Shown: positions 54,870-63,989 of the stretch, piece after piece | How the letters are laid out: each line of letters starts with the position of its first letter | Position numbering within the stretch: the stretch's first letter is position 1 | Assembly (NCBI RefSeq): GCF_002797895.1 | Contig: NZ_PGES01000001.1 | Location: 3,286,001 to 3,350,000, forward strand | Reading direction: 5' to 3' | DNA from: Janthinobacterium sp. 67 | Lineage (GTDB): Bacteria; Pseudomonadota; Gammaproteobacteria; Burkholderiales; Burkholderiaceae_D | DNA: 64,000 nt | Notes under the pieces: model-generated | The model's database searches: none | The model's input: only the letters and a program-made list of their open reading frames with translations | What the model was told of the DNA's origin: nothing | Translations under genes and position numbers: made by a program

Positions 54870-55302
54870 GAATCGGCTTCCGTCACTGAAATTCGAGGCC
54901 GGCACCAGTGCATTCTCGGGGAACTGGTACAGGGCGAAAATTACTCTACAGCATTTAGATACGTGATTCGCGATGAGTCCGGTCCGCATGCTTATCGTTT
55001 TGAGCTAGGTCAACTATAAGTGCGATTGCGGCAATGCAACATTGATATACATCAAATTCTACATCAATATTATTTAAATGAACTAATTGACAAGCAAGCG
55101 AATCGCAGTGCTTGTTTGATAACATCGTGGGGCTGGCGCACAGAAAGGCGGCCGTGCAAAAGAAGGGGAGATTGCCTGGAAAACAAGCAATGGGGCGACC
55201 TGGCGCAATGTACCAGGCGGGGGAAGGAAATAAATGGGGGCCATGCTATTGCGATGCAACATGGCCCGCCTTGCTTTGCTGCTGGCTAAAACATCAATGG
55301 CC
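54870..55302. other. AT-rich intergenic region carrying the promoter of the fabI-ackA operon
   Basis: A 433-base gap, more AT-rich than its surroundings between 54950 and 55120. It holds an FNR/ANR box and a -10 element (separate entry). TTGATGTA occurs twice in direct repeat on the minus strand (second copy inside the FNR box). Nothing else was recognised. Confidence 0.5.
55013..55055 (-). promoter_or_regulatory. FNR/ANR-dependent class II promoter of the fabI-ackA operon
   Basis: TTGATATACATCAA (55042-55055) is a perfect FNR/ANR palindrome. On the minus strand TATAGT (55018-55013) lies so that the box centre is about 42 bases upstream of the expected start near 55006. This is the class II activator geometry (-41.5). 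No good -35 hexamer is present, as expected when FNR replaces it. The first leftward genes are the small ORF at 54869 and fabI at 54687. Confidence 0.72.
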
Positions 55303-56745
55303 TTATTTGCCCGGAACCGGGGCCGGACGCGAATACAGGTCGATGATGGTGCTGATGCCGTCCTGGCATACGGAGCAGAACGTCTCGCTGCGGTCGAACA
55401 TGATGCACTGCATCTCGGGCCGGTAATAGCCGGACGACTCGTAATGCGCGCCTTCGAAGGCGCCCACCGCATGGCGCTGCGGCGCCTTCGAGAACAGCTG
55501 CTGCGTGTATGCCAGGTCGGCCTTGAACAAGCCGCTCATTTCACTTTCCGGGCGGTTGGCCGCGCGCAGGGCCGCGCGCTGCTTCTGGTATTCGCGCGCA
55601 TGGCTGTCGTACGCTTCCTTCGGCCACGGCGTCGGCAACGGCGTGCCCGCCTTCACGTGATTCTTCCATTTCAGCCTGGCCGGATCGCGCAGCGCCGTGG
55701 CGTTCGGCTCCCACGGTTCCTGGCGTTCGCCATTCGACTGATAGGCCACGGGCGAGGTGTAGTACTCGTCGGCCAGGCCGGCGAAATGGTGGCCGAATTC
55801 GTGCACGAACAGGTAGTTGGCCCAGTCGTTGTTGGCCGCCGCCGTGCTGAACTGGCCGAAGATGCCGCCTCCGCCGTAGGTATCATTGTTGACGAGGATT
55901 TCGATGAATTCATACGGCGCGTACTGCGCCAGGTCGCGCAGCGCGCGGTTGTCCGTCGTCAGCACATAACGCTCGCTGCCGAAGATATCGTAGCGCGTGC
56001 CCAAGGGCGATGCGTGATGCACGCCCGTCGAGGGACGCGACACGCCCGACTCCGGCGTCGGCGCGGCCATGGCCCACACGTTGAAGTCATTGGCCCGCTC
56101 GCGGAACGGCGAGACGGTAAACAGATGGTCGGCCAATTTGCGCGCCGTCGCTTCGAACTTGCCCATTTCGGCGGCCGTATAGCCATCGCCCATGATCAAG
56201 AGGTCGACCTTGTCGCTGGAAGGTCCACTGATGCGTATCGGGATCGGCTTGACGGGGGCCGGCGGCTGCTTGCGGATCACGTCCTGCCCGGCCGGATCGA
56301 CGTCCGTGCTCCACACGATGGAAAACAGGCCGCGCTCGTCGCGCTTGAGGATGCGCACGCGCACGGGCTGCTCGGGCTGCGGGAAGCGCACGGATTCCTG
56401 GAAGGCGCGCGTGGTGGTTTTCGCTTCATCCGTGCTGGCCCACTCGCCGAAGATGGTGGAAAAGCCGCGCGAATACAGCACCTTGCCCGACTTGATGTCG
56501 ACCACTTCCAGCATATTGTTGCCACGGTTGCTGTCGTCGATGGGACGCGCCAGGTTGCCCGGCCATGGCAGGGGCTCGACCAGCACGCGCTCGACCGCGT
56601 AATGCTCGCCCAGCGCATTGCCGCTGTGCTGGTAATCGAGGCGCATGGTGGCCGGCTGGGCGGCACTGGCAGCTTGCGCGGCAGGGACGATGCCGGCGGC
56701 CAGCGCCAGCGCGCAGAGGAAGGATCGAATCGGAGTCTGCTGCAT
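55303..56745 (-). CDS. Exported M64-family metallopeptidase
   Basis: Predicted secreted or periplasmic zinc peptidase of the M64 (IgA peptidase) family, 480 aa. A signal peptide ends near AAQA-A25. The first half is a beta-rich domain with RLDYQHSGN and DVDPAGQDVI. The catalytic region has KVDLLIMGDGYTAAEMGKFE, FVHEFGHHFAGLADEYY (HExxH) and YESSGYYRPEMQCIMFDR. Cys and aromatic residues near the end (ETFCSVCQDG) fit the family. ATG 56745 was chosen for its signal peptide and an AGGA site. It is a single gene next to tetR; the target protein is unknown. Confidence 0.87.
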   Translation of the reverse strand: MQQTPIRSFLCALALAAGIVPAAQAASAAQPATMRLDYQHSGNALGEHYAVERVLVEPLPWPGNLARPIDDSNRGNNMLEVVDIKSGKVLYSRGFSTIFGEWASTDEAKTTTRAFQESVRFPQPEQPVRVRILKRDERGLFSIVWSTDVDPAGQDVIRKQPPAPVKPIPIRISGPSSDKVDLLIMGDGYTAAEMGKFEATARKLADHLFTVSPFRERANDFNVWAMAAPTPESGVSRPSTGVHHASPLGTRYDIFGSERYVLTTDNRALRDLAQYAPYEFIEILVNNDTYGGGGIFGQFSTAAANNDWANYLFVHEFGHHFAGLADEYYTSPVAYQSNGERQEPWEPNATALRDPARLKWKNHVKAGTPLPTPWPKEAYDSHAREYQKQRAALRAANRPESEMSGLFKADLAYTQQLFSKAPQRHAVGAFEGAHYESSGYYRPEMQCIMFDRSETFCSVCQDGISTIIDLYSRPAPVPGK

Positions 56746-56878
56746 GTCATTCCTAAAACGGTAGAAAAACAGGTGAAGGGATCGGTTTTCCAAACAATCG
56801 GCGGGCCTGCCGGCAGGCGCGGGAAAAACCGCTGCGGCACATTGTAGCGACAGGAAGCGAGCGTGCAAAGCGGCCAGC

Positions 56879-56920
56879 TTGACCAGGCAAGGCAATCGGA
56901 TTATATTAGACTGACTAGTC
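56879..56920 (+). promoter_or_regulatory. Sigma-70 promoter with palindromic operator for the tetR-DUF418 pair
   Basis: TTGACC (56879-56884), a 17-base spacer and TATATT (56902-56907) form a good promoter. GACTGACTAGTC (56909-56920), with the palindrome GACTAGTC, lies at the start site and is a likely TetR operator. AAAGGAGG precedes the tetR ATG. Confidence 0.65.
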
Positions 56921-56941
56921 GATTAATTAAAGGAGGGAACC

Positions 56942-57544
56942 ATGCGCACCATCGATCCCGATAAACACGCGGCCCGCCGCGACGCCATTCTCGCCGCCGC
57001 GCGCCACTGCTTCGCGCGCAAGGGCTTTCACCAGACCAGCACCGCCGCCATCTGCGCGCAGGCGGGCATGAGTCCCGGCAACCTGTTTCATTACTTCCCC
57101 ACCAAGCAAGCCATCATCGCCGCCATCGTCGACCAGGAAGGCAGCGAGACGGCCGCCTATTTCGCTGGCGTGCAAGGCGGCGCCGATGCCTACGGCGCCC
57201 TGCTCGATTTCATGGACCTGGTGCTGGCGCTGGCGGCCGATGCGGACTTTGCGGGACTGGCGCTGGACATCGCCGCCGAAGCGATGCGCGACACGGACAT
57301 CGCGGCCAGGGTGGCGCGCAACGACGCCAGCCTGCGCCGCGGCGTGCAAACCTTGCTGGAAGAAGCGGCCGCGCAGGGCCAGACGGACGCCGCGCTGGAC
57401 GTCGCGCAAACGGCCGGCTGGATCGCCGCGCTGATCGACGGCATCTTCAACCGCGTCGCCGTCGATCCCGATTACGCGCCGCTGGCGCAGCGGGCCAGCC
57501 TGCACCTGTTATTGGCGCGCTTCCTGCGCCCTGCCCTGGCATGA
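56942..57544 (+). CDS. TetR/AcrR-family regulator
   Basis: A 200-aa repressor-type protein. The N-terminal HTH reads RRDAILAAARHCFARKGFHQ, then TSTAAICAQAGMSPGNLFHYF, the TetR signature. A helical ligand domain follows, Ala-rich. It is first in a two-gene unit with a DUF418 membrane protein whose ATG overlaps its stop (ATGA). A palindrome over its own promoter suggests autoregulation. The ligand is unknown. Confidence 0.9.
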   Translation: MRTIDPDKHAARRDAILAAARHCFARKGFHQTSTAAICAQAGMSPGNLFHYFPTKQAIIAAIVDQEGSETAAYFAGVQGGADAYGALLDFMDLVLALAADADFAGLALDIAAEAMRDTDIAARVARNDASLRRGVQTLLEEAAAQGQTDAALDVAQTAGWIAALIDGIFNRVAVDPDYAPLAQRASLHLLLARFLRPALA

Positions 57545-58755
57545 GCGCCTCCATGCAGACCCGGCCCACGCGCATCGCCGACGTCGACGCCCTGCGCGGC
57601 TGCGCCCTGTTCGGCATTTTGGTCGTCAATATCGGCGCCTTCGCCACGCCGTGGTTCGGCCTGGGCTTGACCGATCCCGCCTTTCCCGGCGGCGTGGACC
57701 GCGCCACGCATTTTCTCGTCGCCCTGCTGTTCGAGACCAAGTTCTACCTGCTGTTTTCCTTTTTGTTCGGCTACAGCTTCACCCTGCAGATGCAGGCGGC
57801 CGCGCGTGCCGAGGCGCCGTTCGCGCCGCGCATGCTGCGCCGGCAAGCGGGCCTGTGGCTGATCGGCGCCCTGCACGCCGTGTTCCTGTTTCATGGCGAC
57901 ATACTGACCACCTATGCTCTGCTGGGCATCGTGCTGCTGGCGCTGCACCGCTGCGGCGAACGGCCCGCCCTGACCCTGGCCTTTATCCTCATCGCCGTCT
58001 GCGTGGCATTCTGGGTTGGCATGGCATGGTTGCAAAGCCTGCAGCCGGCGGGCGACGCCGCCGACAACGCCGTGGCGATGGCGCAAAAGGCGGCAAGCGC
58101 GCTGGCCGCCTACCGCGCCACGCCGACCGCCGTCGTCCATCAGCACCTGCGCGAACTCGCTGACATCTGGATCGTCCTGCTGCTGGTGCAGGCGCCGTGC
58201 GCGCTGGCCATGTTCCTGTGCGGCCTGGCCGCCGGCAAGCGCGAGATGCTGCTGCACGCCGCCGACTATCTGCCGCTGCGCCGCCGCCTGCTGCGGGCCG
58301 GCGCGCTGGTCGGTTTGCCTGGCGCCGCCTTCTATGCGTGGACCTCCGTGTATGGCGACAGCCAGGCATGGCAGGTGGCGGGACTGGCCGTGGGACTGGC
58401 CACCGCGCCGCTGCTGGCGGGCGCCTACCTGGCATTGGCGCTATCGCTGTTCGAGCGCCTGCGCGACGGCACGCTGTTTGCGCTGCTGGCAGACACGGGC
58501 CGCATGGCCCTGTCGAACTACCTGCTGCAGTCGGCCATCTGCGCCGTGCTGTTTCTCGCGTATGGGACGCGGCTGATGGGCAGTGTGTCGCCACTCGGTG
58601 CCCTGGCGCTGGCCGCCATCATCTTTGGCGCGCAGCTGCCGCTGAGTCGCTGGTGGCTGCGCGGCCACTCTTATGGACCCGTCGAATGGCTGCTGCGGGC
58701 CCTGACGATCGCCGCGTGGCCGCGCTGGCGGCGCACTGGCGCAGCTTATTTGTAG
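57541..58755 (+). CDS. DUF418 family membrane protein
   Basis: A 404-aa inner-membrane protein of the DUF418 (YeiB-like) family, function not established; often linked to TetR regulators or proposed as a transporter. It starts with IADVDALRGCALFGILVVNI, the family signature, and has KFYLLFSFLFGYSFTLQMQ and RMALSNYLLQSAICAVLFL. About ten hydrophobic segments are visible. The C-terminal HSYGPVEWLLRALT is typical. It is coupled to tetR at its start. Its 3' end overlaps the convergent cyanophycinase gene by 10 bases. Confidence 0.9.
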   Translation: MSASMQTRPTRIADVDALRGCALFGILVVNIGAFATPWFGLGLTDPAFPGGVDRATHFLVALLFETKFYLLFSFLFGYSFTLQMQAAARAEAPFAPRMLRRQAGLWLIGALHAVFLFHGDILTTYALLGIVLLALHRCGERPALTLAFILIAVCVAFWVGMAWLQSLQPAGDAADNAVAMAQKAASALAAYRATPTAVVHQHLRELADIWIVLLLVQAPCALAMFLCGLAAGKREMLLHAADYLPLRRRLLRAGALVGLPGAAFYAWTSVYGDSQAWQVAGLAVGLATAPLLAGAYLALALSLFERLRDGTLFALLADTGRMALSNYLLQSAICAVLFLAYGTRLMGSVSPLGALALAAIIFGAQLPLSRWWLRGHSYGPVEWLLRALTIAAWPRWRRTGAAYL

Positions 58756-59999
58756 CGGTACAGCGGCTGGCGCAGCTGGATGGGGCGGATGTCGAGGCGC
58801 AGCTTCAGCACGGAATACGCTTCCGCCTCGGTCGAACTGTAGCCGACGCTGTTGACCGTTTTACTGAAGCGGAACTCGAAGCCCAGGTCCGGATACGGGT
58901 CGCGCGGGTTGCCGAAGGCGATGCCGATGGCTTCCTGCTGCGCGTTGTCGATCAAATTGCCCATCAGGTCGAGCACGGCGTTGTTGCCGAGGATATCGTT
59001 GGTGAACACGGGTTCGCGCATGTCGGGCTGGTTCGGATCGAGCTTGTTGTCGGCCTTGTCCGGCGATGGCGTAAACACCCGCGTGACGAGGTTGAATTTG
59101 TCGCCCCGGTCCAGATAGCTGATGGCAGCGTTGCTGATATTGAAGTTTTTCACGCCACGGTCGCTGATGGCGCCCGACAGGTCGATCAGCAGGGCGCCGC
59201 TGTAGCCGATGACTTCCACGTCGCGCATGGCGTCGACCACCATGGCGCTGTTTTCATCGATGCCCAGGCCCAGGTGATAGCCTTTTTTCAGCATCACGGG
59301 AATCATGCGGGCAAAGCGCCCGCGCACCAGCAGATGCTGGTCGACGAACACGTCGCTGCCGATGAAGCCCAGCCCCGGCGCGATTTCGCGGCCATCCGTC
59401 ACGCCCATCTTGAGCATGTCGAGCACGGGCTTGGCGTCGTAAAACATGGTGGTGCTCATGATGGCCGCGCCCGCGCTGGAACCGGCGATCACGCCACCGT
59501 TGCGGTAGACCGACCAGATGGCTTCCAGCGCGGCCGTGCGGCTGCCGTCCGGGCGCAGCAGGGCTTGCGTGATGCGCCCCTGGTCGCCGCCGGCAAAATA
59601 GATGCCGGTGGCCGACTTGATCTGCGTGACGATGACCGGGTCTTCGGCCGCCTTGCGGTAATCGCGATTGGCCAGCTTGACGGCCAGCGGCACGAAAAAG
59701 GCGTCGGCGCCATATTGATTGAGTTTCTTGATGATGCTTTCGCCCGATTTTTCCGGGTTCATCGCGGCCGACGCCAGTACGGCGATGCGCGCCCCCGGCC
59801 CGCCCGACAGCTTGACGATGCGCTGCCAGACTTCGGCATTGTCGGCGCGCAAGCCGCCGCCGATGATGACAAGGGTGCCCTGCGGCGCGTTGCCGATGGC
59901 GCTGCCGGCCGGCGCCGCCACGGCATGGAAGCTGCACAATGCCAGCGCGAACAGCAGCGCGGCGCACAATGTGTGATACAGGCTGGAAGATGATTTCAT
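58746..59999 (-). CDS. Exported cyanophycinase-like S51 peptidase
   Basis: Predicted secreted serine hydrolase that cleaves cyanophycin (multi-L-arginyl-poly-L-aspartate) to Asp-Arg dipeptides. A signal peptide ends near VAA-P30. The nucleophile S175 lies in IAGSSAGAAIM, and the FAGGDQGRI loop (136-142) matches the family. After residue 290 a C-terminal extension is unlike the intracellular CphB (about 270 aa); the total of 417 aa fits the extracellular CphE type. ATG 59999 was chosen for its signal and AAAGG site. It is downstream of a TonB receptor and an RpiR regulator, so scavenging of external polymer is likely. Confidence 0.85.
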   Translation of the reverse strand: MKSSSSLYHTLCAALLFALALCSFHAVAAPAGSAIGNAPQGTLVIIGGGLRADNAEVWQRIVKLSGGPGARIAVLASAAMNPEKSGESIIKKLNQYGADAFFVPLAVKLANRDYRKAAEDPVIVTQIKSATGIYFAGGDQGRITQALLRPDGSRTAALEAIWSVYRNGGVIAGSSAGAAIMSTTMFYDAKPVLDMLKMGVTDGREIAPGLGFIGSDVFVDQHLLVRGRFARMIPVMLKKGYHLGLGIDENSAMVVDAMRDVEVIGYSGALLIDLSGAISDRGVKNFNISNAAISYLDRGDKFNLVTRVFTPSPDKADNKLDPNQPDMREPVFTNDILGNNAVLDLMGNLIDNAQQEAIGIAFGNPRDPYPDLGFEFRFSKTVNSVGYSSTEAEAYSVLKLRLDIRPIQLRQPLYRYK

Positions 60000-60159
60000 G
60001 ATGCCTTTCAAATACAGGGAAAGTGGCGCGCACTTGTCGATGCCGGCGCGCGCCCTTGCTGCCAACTGCTGCTTGCAACCCAACTCCATCGAACCACGAT
60101 ACTACTTGGCGCATATGACAGCGTTGTTGCGGTATCTCCACGCTTCTATGTAAAACTGC

Positions 60160-62955
60160 TTACTTGAAGCTGTAATTGGCGCTCGCATAAAAGCGCCGGC
60201 CGCGCGGGTCCGTGTAGCTGGGATCATAGCCGGAGAGGAAAAAGTAGGCCTGGTTCGAGTACGGCGGACTGGTATTGAACAGGTTCTGTATGCCCGCGCG
60301 CAGCTTGAACTGCTTGCTGAGCGCATATGCCGCCGACATGTCCCACAAGGTGTACGCCTTCACCCGGTTCGCCTTGACGACGCTGCCATCGTCCGTGTTG
60401 ATGGCCGAGTTCTGGTCATCGTAGCCGCTCGAATACGTGTTCGACAGGCTGGCCGAATACGGGCCCTTGTCCCAGTCCAGCGTAATCGTATGGCGCCAGC
60501 GCTGCACCACGCCATCCGTCACGAAGCGATTGAGGTTGCTGACAAAGGTGTCGCCAGGGCTGGTCTGGATTTTCGAGTCGAGCACGTACGTGCCGCTCAG
60601 GTGCCCGCCGAAACGTCCCCATGCCGTTTGCACGCCATGCAGGTCGGCCGTGATATCGATGCCCGAGGCTTTTTGCGCGCCCCGGTTTTCCTTGCGCAGC
60701 TCGATGTAGTCGATTTCATTGTCCCCGTTGCGGTGTACGAGGTCGCCGTATTTGGCCAGGTTGCCCAGGATGATGTCGTCGCCGATTTCGCTGATCAGGT
60801 CCGTGCGCTTGATGTTCCAGTAATCGAAGCTGAAGGTCCAGTGCTGGCTCGGCTCGAGCACCAGGCCGGCCGAGAACTGGCGGCTACGTTCCGGTTTCAG
60901 CTTGTCGTTGCTGTAGCGGCGCGTGTCCCAGTTCTGCGCGCAATCGGCATAATTGTTGTCCACGGTGGCGCACAGCACGGGGTCGGGCAAGGTCGCCGTG
61001 CTGCTGTAGACGGTGGGACGGTGCAGGTCCGACATCGACGGCGCGCGGAAGCCCTTGCCGGCGGAGGCCCGCAGCAGCACCTGCTTGCTGGGCATGTAGG
61101 TCAAGCCCACCTTGGGACTGAGGGCGCCGCCCACCTGCTCGTAATGGTCGTAGCGGCCCGACAACTGCGCCTGCCACTGCCTGGTGAACGGCAGCAGCAA
61201 TTCGCCGTAGACGGCTTGTACGTTGCGGCTGTCGCTGGTGCCCTTGCCCCCTTCCGGCGCCGCATCGTTGTTGATGTTGTCGCTCATCAGCAGTGCCGAT
61301 GGGCGGAACTCGGTGCGTTCGCGCCGCACTTCGCCGCCCACGGCCAGCGCCATGTCGCCGCCGCCCATGGCCATCAGCGCGCGCGAAGCCTTGAAGTCGA
61401 TCGCATCCATGGTGCCGCGCGCGTGGCGCACCTCGTCGTTGATCTGGATGCTGTCGAGCAGCGCCCGGCCTTTCGCGCCGGACGGGCCGAACGGGTTGAT
61501 GTCGCCGGCGGCGATCCCTTCGATCAGCTTGTCGTACAGGACGTAGCCATGCGTATCGCGGTCCTTCACGACGTTGACGCTGTGGTTCAAGCCCACGTCG
61601 TAATCCCAGCCGGCGAGCGTGCCGGTGGCGCCCACCACGAAGCGCCGGCTTTCGCTCGTCAGTTCACTGGTGCGCATGCCCGCCTCGTTCAGGCGCATGC
61701 GCAGTTCCAGTTCGCGCTCCACCTGCTTGCCATCGTCATCGAGCAGCGTATCGAAGCCCGCATTGGCCAGCTGCGGCACCTTGCTGTAATCGAGAAAACC
61801 GGTCACGCGCGCCGACGAGCCCACGTAATGGCTGCGCGAGCGGCTCAGCGCCACTTCCGCGTACAGCTGGTGGTCGTTATTCAGTTTCAGCACGCCGCGC
61901 GTGAGCAGGTTCTGCTTGTCCGTCTTCGGATACAGCTCCGTGTCGCCCATGTAGTCGTAGGTGCAGGCATCGACGCCGCCCGTGCCCGCCGGCAGGTACA
62001 GATTGGCCGGCGGCGCGCAGTTCGGGATGCCAAAATTGATCTGGCGGTTGGTGATCGGCTGGCCATTGAGCAGGAAGCCATTGTCCTGCAAGTGCTCGCG
62101 CTGGGCGCTGGACAGGCGGATATTCGCCGGACTGGTAAAGTTCGACAGCAAATGCCCGAGGCGCTGCGGAATTTGCAGGTTCGGGATGAACTTGCGCTGC
62201 GAGGAGCGCAGGGGGTCCGTTTTTTGCAGGTCGACCACGGCAAATATATTGTAGCCATCCGCCGCCAGGTCGCCCGTGCCGGCCGTGATGCTGGCCGTGC
62301 GCTTGCCAGCGCCCCCTTCATCGGTGCGGCTGCCGTAGACGTTCAGCTCCACGCCCTGGTAATCCTTGCGCGTGATGAAATTGATGACGCCGCCGATGGC
62401 GTCCGTGCCGTACAGGGCCGAAGCGCCGTCGAGCAGCACTTCCACGCGCTGCAGGGCGGCGGCCGGGATGTTGTTCAAGTCCACGCCCGCATCGTCGCCA
62501 GGCGAGGCAAAGTTGGCCATGCGCCGGCCATTGAGCAGCACCAGGGTCGATGACGTGCCCACGCCGCGCAGGTTGGCGCTGTTGAAGCCGCGCTGGTCGC
62601 CGCCCACGTTGATGCTGGCGCCATCGGTCAGGCCGCCCACGTTGGCCGACACGCGCGCCATCAGCTCGGCCGCCGTCGTCACGCCCGCCTTTTCGATCTC
62701 GGCGCGCGTGATGATCTGCACGGGCAGCGCCGTTTCCGACTCCAGGCGCTTGATGGCCGACCCCGTGATTTCCACGCGCTGCATTTTTTTCGGCGCAGAT
62801 TCAACATCCCGCACCTGCTCCTGTTCCTGCCCCCGCGCGCCATTGCCCAGCATGCCCAGCGCCGCCGTCACGCTCAGGACGCCCAGCGCCAGTCGCACGC
62901 CTTGCGCCAGCACCGACTCGCGTGGCAAGGAGCCGTCCTGTCTTTTCATGTGCAT
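60160..62955 (-). CDS. TonB-dependent receptor
   Basis: Outer-membrane gated channel of 931 aa. After a signal peptide (cut near residue 42) the plug domain has VEITGSAIKRLESETALPVQ and ITRAEIEKAGVTTAAELMAR. The LLNGRRMANF and DGASALYGTDAIGGVINFIT motifs follow. The barrel has RASAGKGFRAPSMSDLHRP and LFNTSPPYSNQ. The protein ends YASANYSFK, with Lys after the usual aromatic residue. The family resembles receptors for peptides or oligosaccharides more than siderophores. Downstream cyanophycinase suggests uptake of cyanophycin fragments. ATG 62955 was chosen because GGGGAGAG lies nearby. Confidence 0.9.
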   Translation of the reverse strand: MHMKRQDGSLPRESVLAQGVRLALGVLSVTAALGMLGNGARGQEQEQVRDVESAPKKMQRVEITGSAIKRLESETALPVQIITRAEIEKAGVTTAAELMARVSANVGGLTDGASINVGGDQRGFNSANLRGVGTSSTLVLLNGRRMANFASPGDDAGVDLNNIPAAALQRVEVLLDGASALYGTDAIGGVINFITRKDYQGVELNVYGSRTDEGGAGKRTASITAGTGDLAADGYNIFAVVDLQKTDPLRSSQRKFIPNLQIPQRLGHLLSNFTSPANIRLSSAQREHLQDNGFLLNGQPITNRQINFGIPNCAPPANLYLPAGTGGVDACTYDYMGDTELYPKTDKQNLLTRGVLKLNNDHQLYAEVALSRSRSHYVGSSARVTGFLDYSKVPQLANAGFDTLLDDDGKQVERELELRMRLNEAGMRTSELTSESRRFVVGATGTLAGWDYDVGLNHSVNVVKDRDTHGYVLYDKLIEGIAAGDINPFGPSGAKGRALLDSIQINDEVRHARGTMDAIDFKASRALMAMGGGDMALAVGGEVRRERTEFRPSALLMSDNINNDAAPEGGKGTSDSRNVQAVYGELLLPFTRQWQAQLSGRYDHYEQVGGALSPKVGLTYMPSKQVLLRASAGKGFRAPSMSDLHRPTVYSSTATLPDPVLCATVDNNYADCAQNWDTRRYSNDKLKPERSRQFSAGLVLEPSQHWTFSFDYWNIKRTDLISEIGDDIILGNLAKYGDLVHRNGDNEIDYIELRKENRGAQKASGIDITADLHGVQTAWGRFGGHLSGTYVLDSKIQTSPGDTFVSNLNRFVTDGVVQRWRHTITLDWDKGPYSASLSNTYSSGYDDQNSAINTDDGSVVKANRVKAYTLWDMSAAYALSKQFKLRAGIQNLFNTSPPYSNQAYFFLSGYDPSYTDPRGRRFYASANYSFK

Positions 62956-62987
62956 CGTCACTCTCCCCTGATGTTGATGCCTGATTT

Positions 62988-63989
62988 TTATAATGTTTTT
63001 GCGGCTGCCTTGCGCTGCTTTGCCGCTGTTTTTCGTGGGCCTTGCACGCCATGTTCGCCGCCATACAGATAGGCGGCGATGACGTCGCTCAAACGGGCCG
63101 CTTTTTCTACGTTCTTTTTGTTCGATACCATCAGCGCCACGGCCAGCGCCTCGATCATGGCCAGCGCCGTGCTGGCGCTGCTGGGCAGGACGGGATGCGT
63201 GCTTTGCGCATACAGCGCGTGATCGGCCAGTTCGGCCAGGGGCGAGGCGGGCGAATCGGTGAGCGCCACGATGCAGGCGCCGCGGTCGCGCGCGAAGCTG
63301 GCCAGGCCGATGCAGTCGAGCGTATAGCGGGGAAACGAGATCACCACCAGCACGTCGTGCGCCGTCAGGTTGACGAGGTGGCCGGCCGCCACTTCCGAGC
63401 CGCCGATGCCCACCACTTCCACCACATGCGGGCAAAACGGCTGCAGGTGCTGCACCAGCATGCCCGCCAGGTTGGCCGACAGGCCAAAACCCATCACATA
63501 CACCACCCTGGCGCGCGTCAGGCGGCGCACCACGGCCTGCATGGCTGGCGGTGACAGGGCGTCGGAGGTGGCGGCGATGTTTGCGGCCGCATATTCCAGG
63601 CTTTGCGTGACCGGCGAGGTGGCCCGTGCGCGCCGCTCTATCGTATGGCGCAGCTTGTCGACCGGCTGCAACAACGATTGCAGGGTTTCGGCCATGGCGC
63701 CGCGCATGGCCGAATAATTCTTCTGGCCGATATCGCGCGCGAAGCGGCTGATGGTGGCCGTCGATACCTGGCAGCTGTCGGCCAGCTCCTCGATACCGAG
63801 CGCAATGACGCGCATCTGGTTGCGCAACAGATAATCGGCGATCTGCCGCTGCGACGCCGAGCCGCCGGCCAGCACGTGCATCAGCGCCTGCCCCAGCGGC
63901 GATTGCGCGAACGCGGCGTCGGGCGAGGCCAGCGTGGTGGCCACTGGCATGGATGCGCCGCTGCGGGCAGGACTGGCGGATGCTTTCAT
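62988..63989 (-). CDS. MurR/RpiR-family regulator (HTH plus SIS domain)
   Basis: A 333-aa transcription factor. The HTH_6 domain (about 30-110) has SASQRQIADYLLRNQMRVIA and the recognition helix VSTATISRFARDIG. The SIS domain (about 150-280) has VYVMGFGLSANLAGMLVQHL and DVLVVISFPRYTLDCIGLA, for binding phosphosugar or amino-acid ligands. Lys/Arg-rich residues end the protein (GPRKTAAKQRKAAAKTL). It lies 32 bases before the TonB receptor in the same direction, so it may control this module. The ATG at 63989 is close to the window end; no upstream sequence is available to compare starts. Confidence 0.9.
   Translation of the reverse strand: MKASASPARSGASMPVATTLASPDAAFAQSPLGQALMHVLAGGSASQRQIADYLLRNQMRVIALGIEELADSCQVSTATISRFARDIGQKNYSAMRGAMAETLQSLLQPVDKLRHTIERRARATSPVTQSLEYAAANIAATSDALSPPAMQAVVRRLTRARVVYVMGFGLSANLAGMLVQHLQPFCPHVVEVVGIGGSEVAAGHLVNLTAHDVLVVISFPRYTLDCIGLASFARDRGACIVALTDSPASPLAELADHALYAQSTHPVLPSSASTALAMIEALAVALMVSNKKNVEKAARLSDVIAAYLYGGEHGVQGPRKTAAKQRKAAAKTL

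Noticed and set aside
55020..55426. Short plus-strand open frames at the FNR-box region
   Set aside because: They cross the promoter of the leftward operon and the 3' end of the M64 gene, have no ribosome site and show no recognisable protein features.
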